DNA from: Blautia parvula
Lineage (GTDB): Bacteria; Bacillota; Clostridia; Lachnospirales; Lachnospiraceae
Length of the DNA: 64,000 bases
Direction: 5' to 3'
Assembly (NCBI RefSeq): GCF_020215665.1
Contig: NZ_CP084061.1
Coordinates: 1,488,001 to 1,552,000 of the forward strand
Shown here: positions 1 to 8,181 of the stretch, piece after piece
Numbering within the stretch: position 1 is the stretch's first letter
Layout: every line of letters starts with the position of its first letter
Translations under genes and position numbers: made by a program
Notes under the pieces: generated by a model
The model's input: the letters and a program-made list of their open reading frames with translations, nothing else
Told to the model about the DNA's origin: nothing
Database searches by the model: none

Positions 1-311
1 GTATTCTGCCACCCCACAAAAAGACTGATCCCCACCAGTAAAAATACAAACACACCATATGTGGTCCATTCCCGGCTCATATGGCTGAAGATCATCCAGG
101 CCAGAAGCACGGTGGCAAAGAAAGAGACAAGCCGCACCCCAGACAGCCTGAGTGTGTCCCATCTCGTATTGATCAAAGTCAGCAGGGCAATGATCCCTGC
201 GGAACTGGCAAATTCCAGGTGAAACTGCTCTGCCGCAAGTATGGCAATACAGCTTCCTATGGCTGTTTTCAGAGCCACTGCCAAATATTTTCCGGCTTTC
301 ATTTTCAGCAT
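1..311 (-). CDS. aromatic acid exporter family membrane protein (5' part only)
   Basis: The gene runs off the left edge; the N-terminal 103 codons are present. The ATG at 311 has GGAGG 7 bases upstream on the minus strand. The protein starts MLKMKAGKYLAVAL and contains hydrophobic segments separated by short polar turns. A small-residue-rich helix is followed by the stretch IIALLTLINTRWDTL, then LVSFFATVLLAWMIF and a third segment near GVFVFLLVGISLF. This is the pattern of the FUSC/ArAE_1 (DUF939) inner-membrane family, thought to export aromatic acids or related compounds. The family call rests on the N-terminal helices only, since the cytoplasmic domain lies outside the window. Confidence 0.6.
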   Translation of the reverse strand, partial: MLKMKAGKYLAVALKTAIGSCIAILAAEQFHLEFASSAGIIALLTLINTRWDTLRLSGVRLVSFFATVLLAWMIFSHMSREWTTYGVFVFLLVGISLFVGWQN

Positions 312-437
312 ACAAAAACCTCCAAACTCCTGTTTTCATAAATATCACAGCTTTCAGCCAACTGAATCCCTACGGGTATTGGCCCGTTAAAAATCGCTTT
401 GCGATGAAGCGAATACCTGCTGCATGGAAATACGATA

Positions 438-478
438 CAAAAAAGGGCCCCTCACGGATTTCTCCGTCCGGCAGCCCC
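438..478 (-). terminator. possible terminator downstream of the 485-916 gene
   Basis: On the minus strand an ACGGA-GAAA-TCCGT hairpin with G-rich and C-rich flanks is followed by a run of six T. The outer stem is imperfect, so this is a moderate call. It lies just past the stop codon of the upstream minus-strand gene. Confidence 0.35.
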
Positions 479-484
479 AATCCT

Positions 485-916
485 TTAAAGAAAAGGTTTT
501 AAATCTCTCATAAAATTCTCTTCTGATTTGACAAGTCGCTTTGCCAGTGCCACGCTGTCTGTGGACGCATGGCTGTATTGGTTGACAGCCTTGCTGATGC
601 TCTGGATTCCCATGTTGCTGCCATCCATTAAAATCTTTGCTATTTGTCCGCTGTCATCCTTTATCATAAGCTTCATCTCCGTCGTAACCCAGGAAAATGC
701 GGCAGCCACAGGACCCGGCTCTTTTTCCTCCTCGCCTGATTGTTCCAGCAGCCTGGAGGTTTCTTTCTCCAAATCCTGATGTTTGCGGATATATTCATTT
801 ACCAGATTCTTCAGCTTCTCATCTTTGATATAATCGCTGATCTGCTTCATACTGTTGATTCCCATCTTGCATCCTGAGTTACATTCCTCTAAAAGCTTCT
901 TGGTATGTGTCTCCAC
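485..916 (-). CDS. predicted four-helix-bundle protein, DUF2383/ferritin-like
   Basis: This is a 143-residue protein made almost wholly of predicted amphipathic helices, starting METHTKKLLEECNSG and ending LKRD-type charged helices. There is no signal peptide or membrane segment. Two halves look alike (a helix with GINSMKQISDYI, then GIQSISKAVNQY), which suggests an internal duplication as in ferritin-like four-helix bundles of the DUF2383 kind. The start is a GTG at 916, because an in-frame stop lies just upstream and GAAGGG provides a modest ribosome binding site. Metal ligands are not obvious, so an enzymatic role cannot be claimed. Such proteins are often stress- or spore-associated in Clostridia, but that is only a guess here. 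Confidence 0.5.
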   Translation of the reverse strand: METHTKKLLEECNSGCKMGINSMKQISDYIKDEKLKNLVNEYIRKHQDLEKETSRLLEQSGEEEKEPGPVAAAFSWVTTEMKLMIKDDSGQIAKILMDGSNMGIQSISKAVNQYSHASTDSVALAKRLVKSEENFMRDLKPFL

Positions 917-1016
917 GTTTCATGCCCTTCTTTCTTTTTTCCTTTTAGTATGGGCATTTGCGGATTTTTTATGCGGGTCTGCCGGCGGTTATACCCACAG
1001 GGCACTGGATGACCGT

Positions 1017-1706
1017 TCACTTTAATTCAAGATACCAGTACCTATTTTGTTTAGAGATATCATCATCCTTCGGATAATCCCTGTAATACTTTCGGCCTAT
1101 TTCAAAGTCAACAGGTTTACTGAATATTGGTCCGTCAAATACAAAAGAATGATACTCCCCGTTTTCACCACAGATATCTGCATTGGGCGGCAGATCATGT
1201 ATAAAACTTTCATCAATGATCCTCCCGACAAAAGTTTCATCTAACACCGAGCCGTCAACACATGTGACAATGCTTTTAAATCCCTGCTTTATAAATTCAT
1301 AAAGCAGTTCTCTCGTGTCCATTCCCCATAGCGGAAACTCTGCCCGAATACCTTGTAATCTGCAGTTATCCTCTCTGCGCTTTCTCAATTCCTCCAAATA
1401 CAGGTCGCCAAACAGAGCTGCTGCAATATTTTGATCTTTGAATCGCTCCATCTGCCTGTTCATAGCAAATCGAAATTCTTCCTCCGGAGCTGCCAAATCA
1501 TACTCCAATACCGACAACGGGATCCCAATGGCATCCGCCTGCCTTCTCAGTAAATCAATGCTTATCTCATGCATTGCTATTTTGGATTCTTCCTTTTTGA
1601 TGATGGTAAACAATGACCGAATATCATATTTTCCATATTTCTCTGCATAATACAGAGCCATTGCTGAATCTTTTCCACTGCTCCAATTAAAATATGCGTT
1701 TATCAT
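1017..1706 (-). CDS. diphthine-ammonia-ligase-like ATP pyrophosphatase (PP-loop)
   Basis: The N-terminus contains the PP-loop SSGKDSAMAL (about residues 9-18), the signature of adenine-nucleotide alpha hydrolases. The rest matches the Dph6/MJ0570 (ATP_bind_4) layout: an FGDLYLEELR segment near the middle, and a C-terminal CGENGEYHSFVFDGPIF block that is diagnostic for the family. In archaea and eukaryotes relatives amidate diphthine on EF-2; bacteria lack diphthamide, so the substrate here is unknown. A GTG two codons upstream could also open the frame. The ATG at 1706 is preferred because GAGG sits five bases before it. The gene stands alone, between a GNAT gene and a four-helix protein. Confidence 0.75.
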   Translation of the reverse strand: MINAYFNWSSGKDSAMALYYAEKYGKYDIRSLFTIIKKEESKIAMHEISIDLLRRQADAIGIPLSVLEYDLAAPEEEFRFAMNRQMERFKDQNIAAALFGDLYLEELRKRREDNCRLQGIRAEFPLWGMDTRELLYEFIKQGFKSIVTCVDGSVLDETFVGRIIDESFIHDLPPNADICGENGEYHSFVFDGPIFSKPVDFEIGRKYYRDYPKDDDISKQNRYWYLELK

Positions 1707-1817
1707 ATGCACCTCTGCAGGCTGAAATTCAGATGAATATACAGCCTTTATCCTGTAAAATCTTTATAATCTAATCCAAGTATTTCACTCGACAGATTGA
1801 AATCTGCTGTCTACAAA

Positions 1818-2327
1818 TTATGTCCGGCGAATAAACTCTAACTCCAGACAATTCCAATCCTCGTCAAGAATATGATAAATCTCAGGTTTTAAAAGAAATA
1901 CATCCTGAAATCCAGCCGCTTTGTAACAATAATAAGCCGGTTCATTATTCTCAAATACTCCAAGTGTTACCTTTTCTGCTTTTAAAATATCAAAGGCGTA
2001 CTGCAAGGCTGCTTTCAGCATTTCTTTTCCGTATCCTTTTCCCCTTTTACTGTCATCTACAATTACAAATCCGAAGCGAAGTTCTTTTTTATCGCCATCC
2101 GTATACCGCATAATCAAATGTCCTGTTATACCTGTCTCATCAAAAGCAGTCATCTCAAAAAAGGAATCGGAAAATGCATATTGCTCATAATAATCATTCA
2201 AATCTTCTGCGGTAATAGGGTATGTTTTTAATCTGTCTGCACACCACTTCCTAAAAGCCACTTCATCTTTTATCCATTTAACAATATACTCTGCATCACA
2301 TTTTTTATATGGTCTTAATCCCAACAT
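1818..2327 (-). CDS. GNAT family N-acetyltransferase (RimJ/RimL-like)
   Basis: This 169-residue protein has the GNAT fold order. Beta strands occur around GITGHLIMRYTDG and ELRFGFVIVDD, followed by the acetyl-CoA pyrophosphate-binding loop SKRGKGYGKEML (motif A, about residues 93-104). A C-terminal segment ENNEPAYYCYKAAGF is typical of motif B. It would transfer an acetyl group from acetyl-CoA to an amine; the substrate cannot be read from the sequence. A GTGAGGTGAAGG stretch precedes the ATG. It is followed 66 bases upstream (gene order on the minus strand) by a second, divergent-sequence GNAT, so the two may form a small unit. Confidence 0.85.
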   Translation of the reverse strand: MLGLRPYKKCDAEYIVKWIKDEVAFRKWCADRLKTYPITAEDLNDYYEQYAFSDSFFEMTAFDETGITGHLIMRYTDGDKKELRFGFVIVDDSKRGKGYGKEMLKAALQYAFDILKAEKVTLGVFENNEPAYYCYKAAGFQDVFLLKPEIYHILDEDWNCLELEFIRRT

Positions 2328-2393
2328 ATTCCTTCACCTCACTTAATGGATCATTCAAATCATATTACTATCATTCAAACAGGCTCCAGTTTC

Positions 2394-2930
2394 CTATAGC
2401 TTTCTAAAATCATATTCCAATTGCATATCCCGCGTATCGCTTTGGAATAATTCCTCATTTATTTCCATAGCTTCTTTACACCCAATAGCATAATAAAAAG
2501 CTATTGTTTCTTCTGATGAACCGGCACATATATAAAACTTTTCTGCCCCATTTTCTTTAGACTTATCAGCCGCCATAAAAAATAACCTTTTCCCGATACC
2601 CTTATTTCGAAAATTCTTTGATATATAAAGTTGATCAAGCAGGACATATTTATATTTTTCACCGAAAACAAGACTGTTTGCACTACAATATCCCACAAGA
2701 CGCATATCATGGAATGCCCCCAGCACCACCCCTCCGGAATTGACCGTTTCTATTAATTTACTTAAGTGAGCATCAAACCCATTGGGAAGGTCCGGTTCGT
2801 AATAGTCTATTTTTACAAGCTGTCTTTTACCATCAACTTCGCGCCATGCCTGGCCAATATATTGAGAAGCATCTATTTCTCTTATTTTTAAACATTCCGA
2901 TATATCTAATCTGCGATATTTTATATTCAT
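2394..2930 (-). CDS. GNAT family N-acetyltransferase
   Basis: This 178-residue protein carries the GNAT motif A loop SKNFRNKGIGKRLFFMAADK (about residues 108-127). It is preceded by a strand containing YVLLDQLYI and followed by a motif B-like segment AFYYAIGCKEAMEINEE. The N-terminal half is longer than in the neighbouring GNAT and starts MNIKYRRLDISECLKIREID. The acceptor is unknown. GAGAGG lies upstream of the ATG. It is the upstream gene of the GNAT pair on the minus strand. Confidence 0.82.
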   Translation of the reverse strand: MNIKYRRLDISECLKIREIDASQYIGQAWREVDGKRQLVKIDYYEPDLPNGFDAHLSKLIETVNSGGVVLGAFHDMRLVGYCSANSLVFGEKYKYVLLDQLYISKNFRNKGIGKRLFFMAADKSKENGAEKFYICAGSSEETIAFYYAIGCKEAMEINEELFQSDTRDMQLEYDFRKL

Positions 2931-3297
2931 AGCTGCCTCTCACCCCCATTATTAAATACAGAAACCCTGATTCCTTTCGACAGACTGGAAATTAAGGGCC
3001 TGTTTACAGCATCCCGCCAAGATGGCCTTTGCTGAAGCCAAGTACATCTCTGTAAAACCCAAAAGACTCCTAAAGGTCCTCACGATCATTGTTGAATACT
3101 ATACTGATATCCTCATACTATAAATCCTGTTTTTTTGCCAAATTCTCATTTGTATCATCATACCATAATCCGGAAGAAAAAGCATTATAGTTTGTCAGTC
3201 ACTAAATATCCCGGCTATATGCCCAATTATATGTCTGCAACAGTTCAGACAGGTCTGCACATTTACCGTGATGACCATTCGGCCCATGACGAAGCCT
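2931..3297. other. intergenic region without a supported gene
   Basis: About 370 bases lie between a GNAT gene and the Rpn nuclease. A stop-interrupted minus-strand frame around 3000-3125 contains a short VOC-like peptide (GFYRDVLGF), which may be a decayed fragment. No intact frame with a ribosome binding site was found. Confidence 0.4.
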
Positions 3298-4275
3298 TTA
3301 TATTCCGAATTCATCAAAAAGCTTCTTCTGATATTCCCGGTCTGTTACAGCTCTCCTGATTTCTTCATAAATCTCCTTTTGACCCGGCTGCCGCAATAAT
3401 ACTTCAATTAACTGATTCACCCGCATTTCTCCCTGTTCAATACCCTGTTCTTCTCTTTCCACCAGCATTTCCTCAATTGCAGTACACATATTCACCTCTC
3501 CCTTCTCATTTTCTTTTAAATCTTTCAAAGCAGGAACATTCAGAAACTTTGATACCAGCCAGCCCCTTTTGGCATCCAGATGCATGAACTCCTCCCTTCT
3601 GGTCTTCAGAAATTCTTTCATCCCTTCTTTATCCTTCAGAAGCGGAAGCAGTTCAAAGACCTCCCGAAGTCCGGTCCTGAAATGACTGCTCTCCACCGTA
3701 CCGCTGCATACCAGGTTGACCCGGTAATCCTGGATACACGCTGCCCACGGTTCCAGCTCCGGCGGAATATCCAGCATATCATGAAGATACAGCGGCCCAT
3801 CCCAGCTCTGTTCCTCCCCATAATAAAATACAATCGTGATCACCGGCAGCAGCCTGTCTTCCCTCTTCATTCCGGATAGATACTCTGCTCCCTTTTCCAG
3901 CTTTCCCTCCTCTCTTCTCTTTTTTACCATACGCTCTACCTGCCTTGTATAATCCATTGCATCATAGAGCATACACCGGACCGGCATGGCATAATGTACA
4001 TTCCTCTGCCCTTCTGCGGCCAATACAACTGCCAGGCAGCTCTCCCGAAGCCCAGACAGTTTCTGCACATCCCGGATTCTTCTGAGTATTACCCGCCTTC
4101 CGCCTTCCTTTCCTACACGCATAACTTTCTTTTCGTTTTCCTGCTCCAGCATATCCGGCCTGATAATCTGATTTCCCCCAAACAAGGCACCATTAAATAA
4201 ATCTGCAAAGATTTCGTTATCTGACAGTACCTCATAGATCTCGTCATCCATGGCTGTCAGTACAATTCCTTTCAT
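3298..4275 (-). CDS. Rpn family recombination-promoting nuclease / PD-(D/E)XK transposase-like protein
   Basis: This 325-residue protein matches the Rpn/PDDEXK_2 family. It has an N-terminal DNEIFADLFNGALFGG motif, a central ITIVFYYGEEQSWDGP strand with the typical GxxxW region, and a charged C-terminus (EREEQGIEQGEMRVNQLIE) as is usual in the family. Members are DNA endonucleases linked to recombination and found in many dispersed copies in Lachnospiraceae. The ATG at 4275 is chosen because GGAGGAGG lies directly before it; an upstream in-frame ATG would add a hydrophobic stretch not seen in the family. The C-terminus (EYQKKLFDEFGI) looks complete, so the copy appears intact. Confidence 0.8.
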   Translation of the reverse strand: MKGIVLTAMDDEIYEVLSDNEIFADLFNGALFGGNQIIRPDMLEQENEKKVMRVGKEGGRRVILRRIRDVQKLSGLRESCLAVVLAAEGQRNVHYAMPVRCMLYDAMDYTRQVERMVKKRREEGKLEKGAEYLSGMKREDRLLPVITIVFYYGEEQSWDGPLYLHDMLDIPPELEPWAACIQDYRVNLVCSGTVESSHFRTGLREVFELLPLLKDKEGMKEFLKTRREEFMHLDAKRGWLVSKFLNVPALKDLKENEKGEVNMCTAIEEMLVEREEQGIEQGEMRVNQLIEVLLRQPGQKEIYEEIRRAVTDREYQKKLFDEFGI

Positions 4276-4814
4276 AGACCTCCTCCCCGGACAAAAAGTA
4301 AAAGGCAGACCACCAGACCACAGGATATCTGTATCCCATACCAACAATATAAACCAAAACACAGTTTATATCAACTTTTACTTTGCATCATACTGCAGTT
4401 TCTGCCGTTTTTCTCTTTCGTCCGACAATATACAATTTTATACTTTCTGGATTTTTCGGCAGACCTGCCGCAGATTAAATGAAATGCTCTCCAGATAAAC
4501 CGATTATACCTTCCTCCCTCCGCACTGTCAATCCCGTAAAATTTCACAAATAAAAACACCCGGGCTTCTCCCTGCCCAGCAACACGCTTTCTCGATGCGC
4601 AGACAGGGAGCATTTTTCCGTATCATGCTGGCTGCCCGGAGATTTTCTTGCTTTCGGTCTGAAAATATTACATGGGACAGCAGCGCATGAACCATAATGT
4701 ATCGTTGCATTCTGTCATTTTACGCGCTTTTTTCCTGTACCAAAATCCGATTTTGTATGGTATACTTTTTGATATGATGTGTGAAAAAACATCGGAATAA
4801 GAGGTTAGGGAAAT
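4276..4814. other. 540-base gene-free region
   Basis: It separates the Rpn gene from the divergent NYN gene. A hairpin with CTCCCTG/CAGGGAG arms lies around 4570-4612, and an extended -10-like TATACT is at about 4761, upstream of the NYN gene. Short frames here lack ribosome binding sites and family features. Confidence 0.4.
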
Positions 4815-5774
4815 ATGGAAGATAAATACGCACTGCTGATTGACGCAGATAACGTCTCAGCCAAATACATCAAGCCAATTCTGGATGAACTCTCCAAATA
4901 CGGAAATGTAACATACAAGAGAATCTACGGTGACTGGACAAGCACTTATAATTCAAGCTGGAAAGAAGTCCTGCTGGAAAATTCCATCACACCGATTCAG
5001 CAGTTCAGCTATACCCACGGAAAAAATGCCACAGACTCCGCCATGATCATTGATGCCATGGACATGCTGTACACCAGCGAATTGGAGGGCTTCTGCCTGG
5101 TTTCCAGCGACAGCGATTTTACAAAACTGGCAAGCCGCCTGAGGGAAAGCGGTAAAAATGTCATCGGTATGGGTGAGGACAAGACACCATCCTCTTTTAG
5201 AAAAGCCTGTGATATTTTTACGGTACTGGAACTTCTCCTTGAGGATAACGCCATAGAAAAAGAGGAAAAACCCACAATCCACGCAATGGAAAAAGGTGCA
5301 AAACAGATCAGTGCGGATGTAGTCTCCAAAACACAGATTGAGGAAGCTGTTGTCAAGATCATAACAGAGAATCAGAACAACGACAAGATAACAGGTCTTG
5401 GTGAGGTAGGCAGCCGCCTGGTGAAATTATATCCCGATTTTGATGTGAGACGCTACGGATACAGCCTTCTTTCCAAATTCCTGGAGTCCTTTCCCAAATT
5501 AAAGCTGCAGCAGGAAGGAACTCAAGTATCAGTCACCCTCTATGAAGACAAGAGCAAAAAAGAGATGCTGGAGGAATACGCGGTCCAGCTTGTTAAAAAT
5601 GCGGGCCGCCAGGGTGTCCCTCTTGGTACCCTCAGCAATAAGATCCGCAACCGATTCGGAGATTTCAAAGTGCGGGATTACGGTTTCTCCCAGTTCAAAC
5701 AGTATATACAGAGTTTTCCGGAAATCCATATCCGGGAGGATGGAGAACAGAACTGGGCGGTCTATGATGCTTGA
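4815..5774 (+). CDS. NYN domain protein with two OST-HTH (LOTUS) domains
   Basis: Residues 1-150 form a NYN (PIN-like) domain. The first strand and acidic residue are in ALLIDADNVSAKYI, there is a YGDW motif, TDSAMIIDAMD supplies the second acid, and VSSDSDFTKLA the third. These acids usually bind metal in RNases. Two OST-HTH/LOTUS repeats follow at about residues 172-243 and 250-318. They are recognisable by the paired patterns VKLYPDFDVRRYGYSLLSKF and IRNRFGDFKVRDYGFSQFKQ. This is the LabA/MARF1-like layout: a predicted endoribonuclease with RNA-binding (G-quadruplex or tRNA-like) modules. It is monocistronic, with a strong hairpin after the stop. Its RNA target is unknown. Confidence 0.88.
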   Translation: MEDKYALLIDADNVSAKYIKPILDELSKYGNVTYKRIYGDWTSTYNSSWKEVLLENSITPIQQFSYTHGKNATDSAMIIDAMDMLYTSELEGFCLVSSDSDFTKLASRLRESGKNVIGMGEDKTPSSFRKACDIFTVLELLLEDNAIEKEEKPTIHAMEKGAKQISADVVSKTQIEEAVVKIITENQNNDKITGLGEVGSRLVKLYPDFDVRRYGYSLLSKFLESFPKLKLQQEGTQVSVTLYEDKSKKEMLEEYAVQLVKNAGRQGVPLGTLSNKIRNRFGDFKVRDYGFSQFKQYIQSFPEIHIREDGEQNWAVYDA

Positions 5775-5798
5775 GTGCCATTCTTTTTATAAATATTT

Positions 5799-5837
5799 AT
5801 ACGGGTATATGGAGTGTAGTGCTCCACATACCCGTAT
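5799..5837. terminator. bidirectional hairpin between convergent genes
   Basis: A near-perfect stem of about 16 pairs (arms ATACGGGTATATGGAG and CTCCACATACCCGTAT) has a 7-base loop. It lies between the convergent NYN and ATC-hydrolase genes. The T tracts are weak on both sides, so it may act as a stabilising or bidirectional terminator hairpin. Confidence 0.6.
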
Positions 5838-5908
5838 CTTATGTAGCCCTATGTTATGCAAAAATCACTGCTGTTCTTGTTCTGTAGTTCGGACAGATGT
5901 TTTAAGCG

Positions 5909-6586
5909 TTACCGCTCGATGAGGTTAAAATCTGTTTCCAGATATCCATGCAGAACATCCAGATAGTTCTCTCCATATCTCTCCGCAAATTTTTCATCCA
6001 CATTTTTTATAATCTCTTCCCCATCTGTAAAAACTGTACGCACATATTCCCCAAATGTTTTGTAATAATGACCACAGTGGTAGTCCCAGTCCTTCTTCGC
6101 ATCTCCGGAGACCGGCACGCTGTTGTCAAGAGCGGCATTTTTAAACACAAGGCGGCAGCACGGTGCATTGTGGAGCACACTTTTCTGTTCAAACAACAGC
6201 TCAGGATTAAAGCCTCTGACAATCCCCCTGTCTATCTCTTTACAGTATACAAGGCCGCATTCCGCAAGATCCATCTCCCAAAAGGTATCATGCCATGCAC
6301 AGCTGTAAACCCGTGTCTCCGCGTCAGGATACTCCCCGACCATCTCCGTTTTGCCCGGAATGGTGGCATATATCTCCCCATATGCCATGTATGTATTATA
6401 ATCCAGAGGCATTTTATCCCGCATAGCCCTGAGAGCCATACGGTGTCCCCGCTGTTCCGCTGTTTTCTGGACAGCTTTTATAAAACATTCCACCCCTGCC
6501 GGGCCTTTGGCCGCTTTCATCTCCCTATAAAACGAACCGATCAAAAACGCATGTACTTTCTCATTAAAAACACAGCCTTCCGTCAT
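5909..6586 (-). CDS. L-2-amino-thiazoline-4-carboxylic acid hydrolase family protein
   Basis: This 225-residue protein matches the ATC hydrolase (PF14196) family. The central block CAWHDTFWEMDLAECGLVYC, followed by DRGIVRGFNPEL, is the family's conserved cysteine/histidine-rich core. A C-terminal DWDYHCGHYYKTF segment is also typical. In Pseudomonas this enzyme opens the thiazoline ring en route to L-cysteine; most Firmicutes members have no shown activity. It follows the nitroreductase by 21 bases on the same strand, so the two are probably co-transcribed and governed by the divergent HxlR gene. GGGGAGG precedes the ATG. Confidence 0.72.
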   Translation of the reverse strand: MTEGCVFNEKVHAFLIGSFYREMKAAKGPAGVECFIKAVQKTAEQRGHRMALRAMRDKMPLDYNTYMAYGEIYATIPGKTEMVGEYPDAETRVYSCAWHDTFWEMDLAECGLVYCKEIDRGIVRGFNPELLFEQKSVLHNAPCCRLVFKNAALDNSVPVSGDAKKDWDYHCGHYYKTFGEYVRTVFTDGEEIIKNVDEKFAERYGENYLDVLHGYLETDFNLIER

Positions 6587-6607
6587 ATGATAAATCCTCC
6601 CCTGTTC

Positions 6608-7126
6608 TTAAAAATGTTCCAATGAGGCCAGATTTTTAATCGGTATACGTGTTTTTCCATGCCTGTCAGAGGGCTGGGGCGTCTCGTCACTATAACCCAC
6701 TGCAAGTATATTAACAGGTTCCAGATTCTCAGGGATACCAAATTCTTTTCGCAGGACATCCGGCTTAAAATAACAGATCCAGACACTTCCAAGCCCTAAA
6801 TCCGCTGCCTGCAGCATCATGTGGTCTGTCAGGATGGAAGCGTCAATATCACAGGTCTGTTTCTGATCAAAAGGACGAACCCATGCTTTGTCGTGGTCTG
6901 CACAGACCACAATGACAAGCGGTGCATGGTAAACATTTGCAGCCTTTGACAATTTTTCAAGACCTTCTTCCTCCTGTATCACCAGCAGCCGGACAGGCTG
7001 CAGATTGGCTGCTGTGGGTGCCGCATGGGCAGCCTCCAATATCTTTTCTAATTTTTCCTGCTCCACCTTCTTTCCATTATAGGAGCGTACAGAGTATCTC
7101 TTTTTTGCCAGTTCTGAAAATTCCAT
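6608..7126 (-). CDS. nitroreductase family protein
   Basis: This 172-residue flavoprotein has the N-terminal FMN-phosphate motif RYSVRSYNGKKV, then AAHAAPTAANLQPVRLLVI, which is the classic nitroreductase FMN pocket. A short C-terminal GYSDETPQPSDR loop corresponds to the usual GYP(A/S)E region. Members reduce nitro groups, quinones or flavins with NAD(P)H. The protein is at the short end for the family. It is divergent from an HxlR-type regulator, an arrangement often seen for redox- or electrophile-induced reductases, and the ATC-hydrolase-like gene lies downstream. Confidence 0.87.
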   Translation of the reverse strand: MEFSELAKKRYSVRSYNGKKVEQEKLEKILEAAHAAPTAANLQPVRLLVIQEEEGLEKLSKAANVYHAPLVIVVCADHDKAWVRPFDQKQTCDIDASILTDHMMLQAADLGLGSVWICYFKPDVLRKEFGIPENLEPVNILAVGYSDETPQPSDRHGKTRIPIKNLASLEHF

Positions 7127-7294
7127 ATAATTTCTTCCTTTCTCTTTCGATTTTTTATTGTCTATGCTATAATCTTACCACTGATTTTATTTTTAGCAAG
7201 AACGCACTTTTCTGGTATATAGTACCCAAAAAGTAACCATCCCCCCACGCATGATCTCTGCTGTGGAAAATACGAAAAAGAAAGGAACATCAAA

Positions 7295-7615
7295 ATGAAA
7301 GTATGCAGCGACACTTACACCTGCCCTGTGGAGGCAACCATTCATCTGATCGGCGGAAAATATAAGGCAGTCATCCTCTGGCATCTGAGGGATCAGGTGC
7401 TCAGGTTCAGCGAACTGCACCGGCTTATCCCAAAAGCTACAACCAAGATGCTGACACAGCAGCTCAGGGAACTGGAAAGCGACGGCCTGATCAGCCGTAC
7501 GGTTTACCCGGTTGTGCCTCCAAAAACAGAGTACGCACTGACGGAATTCGGCAAAACGCTTCTTCCTGTGTTGGAGTCTATGTGCGACTGGGGGCGCAGA
7601 ATCTGCCCCTCCTAA
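7295..7615 (+). CDS. HxlR family winged-helix transcriptional regulator
   Basis: This 106-residue protein has the HxlR pattern CPVEATIHLIGGKYKAVILW near the start, FSELHRLIPKATTKMLTQQL as the recognition region, and the wing TVYPVVPPKTEYALTEFG. Cys4 and Cys10 lie before the HTH; in HypR/YodB-type HxlR proteins an N-terminal cysteine senses disulfide or quinone stress, so thiol sensing is plausible here. It is divergent from the nitroreductase across 168 bases, which is the expected position for its regulator. Its stop overlaps by 4 bases the end of the convergent alpha-CTD-like gene. Confidence 0.88.
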   Translation: MKVCSDTYTCPVEATIHLIGGKYKAVILWHLRDQVLRFSELHRLIPKATTKMLTQQLRELESDGLISRTVYPVVPPKTEYALTEFGKTLLPVLESMCDWGRRICPS

Positions 7616-7872
7616 AACAACTCATCCCAAAAATCAAGCTGGAATTCTCTCATCTTTTCCCGCAGCAGAGACATTTCTCTGTCATTCAGCACTGCAGTTT
7701 CCCGCAGTTCATTTTCGGTACATGACAGGATGTCCGTAACATACTCAATCCTGTGGTTTTTCAGTTTATCTGTCAGCTTTCTGCCAAGCCCCATCTCTTC
7801 TACATGGTTCGGCATTCTGCTTTTGGTTTCTTTACTCTTTTTGAGGAATTTACTCCGACCTGTTTCAATCAT
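7612..7872 (-). CDS. small RNA polymerase alpha-CTD-like (HhH) protein, probable output of the invertible promoter
   Basis: This 86-residue protein has a basic N-terminal tail (about 22 residues) followed by one helix-hairpin-helix domain. Its pattern is that of the RNA polymerase alpha-subunit C-terminal domain: MGLGRKLTDKLKNHRIEYV, then a DILSCTENELRE helix and a final helix NDREMSLLREKMREF. The domain binds UP-element DNA or regulators in RNA polymerase; as a free small protein its role is unknown. GGAGGG lies upstream of the ATG. The only upstream promoter I can see is in the neighbouring invertible segment, which currently points away from it. Transcription would then depend on inversion. 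Confidence 0.7.
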   Translation of the reverse strand: MIETGRSKFLKKSKETKSRMPNHVEEMGLGRKLTDKLKNHRIEYVTDILSCTENELRETAVLNDREMSLLREKMREFQLDFWDELF

Positions 7873-7920
7873 ACCCTGCTCCCTCCGGTTTTCTGTCCTT
7901 CCTGCGGCTGCTTACTTACT

Positions 7921-7938
7921 ACATAATAAGAATTATGT
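7921..7938 (+). repeat. left inverted repeat (recombination site)
   Basis: The core is ACATAAT-AAGA-ATTATGT, itself an imperfect palindrome. With flanks the arms extend to 12 bp (TTACTACATAAT against ATTATGTGGTAA, 11 of 12 matching), the layout of a tyrosine-recombinase core site. Confidence 0.75.
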
Positions 7939-8006
7939 GGTAAAAAAAGATTATCTTCTAAAGGAATCTTATGAGAGGTGCAGCAGAATATGCCGTCTTT
8001 TCTTTT

Positions 8007-8040
8007 AAGCCTGCTTTTATCTGCCTGCAGGCTTCTTTTT
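8007..8040 (+). terminator. terminator inside the invertible segment
   Basis: Arms AAGCCTGC and GCAGGCTT (8 perfect pairs) are followed by CTTTTT on the plus strand. As drawn it would stop rightward read-through. After inversion it would stop leftward read-through from the recombinase gene, insulating the switch. Confidence 0.7.
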
Positions 8041-8116
8041 GATATGTTTAAGACTTGGTAATTACAGATAATTTCTATACTCCGCTGTCCAAAAAAGACA
8101 AACCGAGTATATTTTG

Positions 8117-8145
8117 TTGACATTTTTTACCATATGTATTAAAAT
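8117..8145 (+). promoter_or_regulatory. consensus sigma-A promoter in the invertible segment
   Basis: A perfect -35 (TTGACA, 8117-8122), a 17-base spacer and a -10 of TAAAAT (8140-8145). It points right, away from the alpha-CTD-like gene, in this orientation. Confidence 0.8.
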
Positions 8146-8181
8146 TTCTATAAACCAGATGCATTAACATTTATCTCAACT

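Noticed and set aside
2990-3125. VOC-like peptide GFYRDVLGF on the minus strand
   Set aside because: The frame is interrupted by stops on both sides and only one short motif matches, so chance or an old remnant cannot be separated.
4371-4710. Two short minus-strand frames between the Rpn and NYN genes
   Set aside because: Neither has a ribosome binding site or recognisable motif, and a hairpin overlaps them.
7869-8123. An 84-codon minus-strand frame inside the invertible segment
   Set aside because: It crosses an inverted repeat and the terminator, has no convincing start site and resembles no family.
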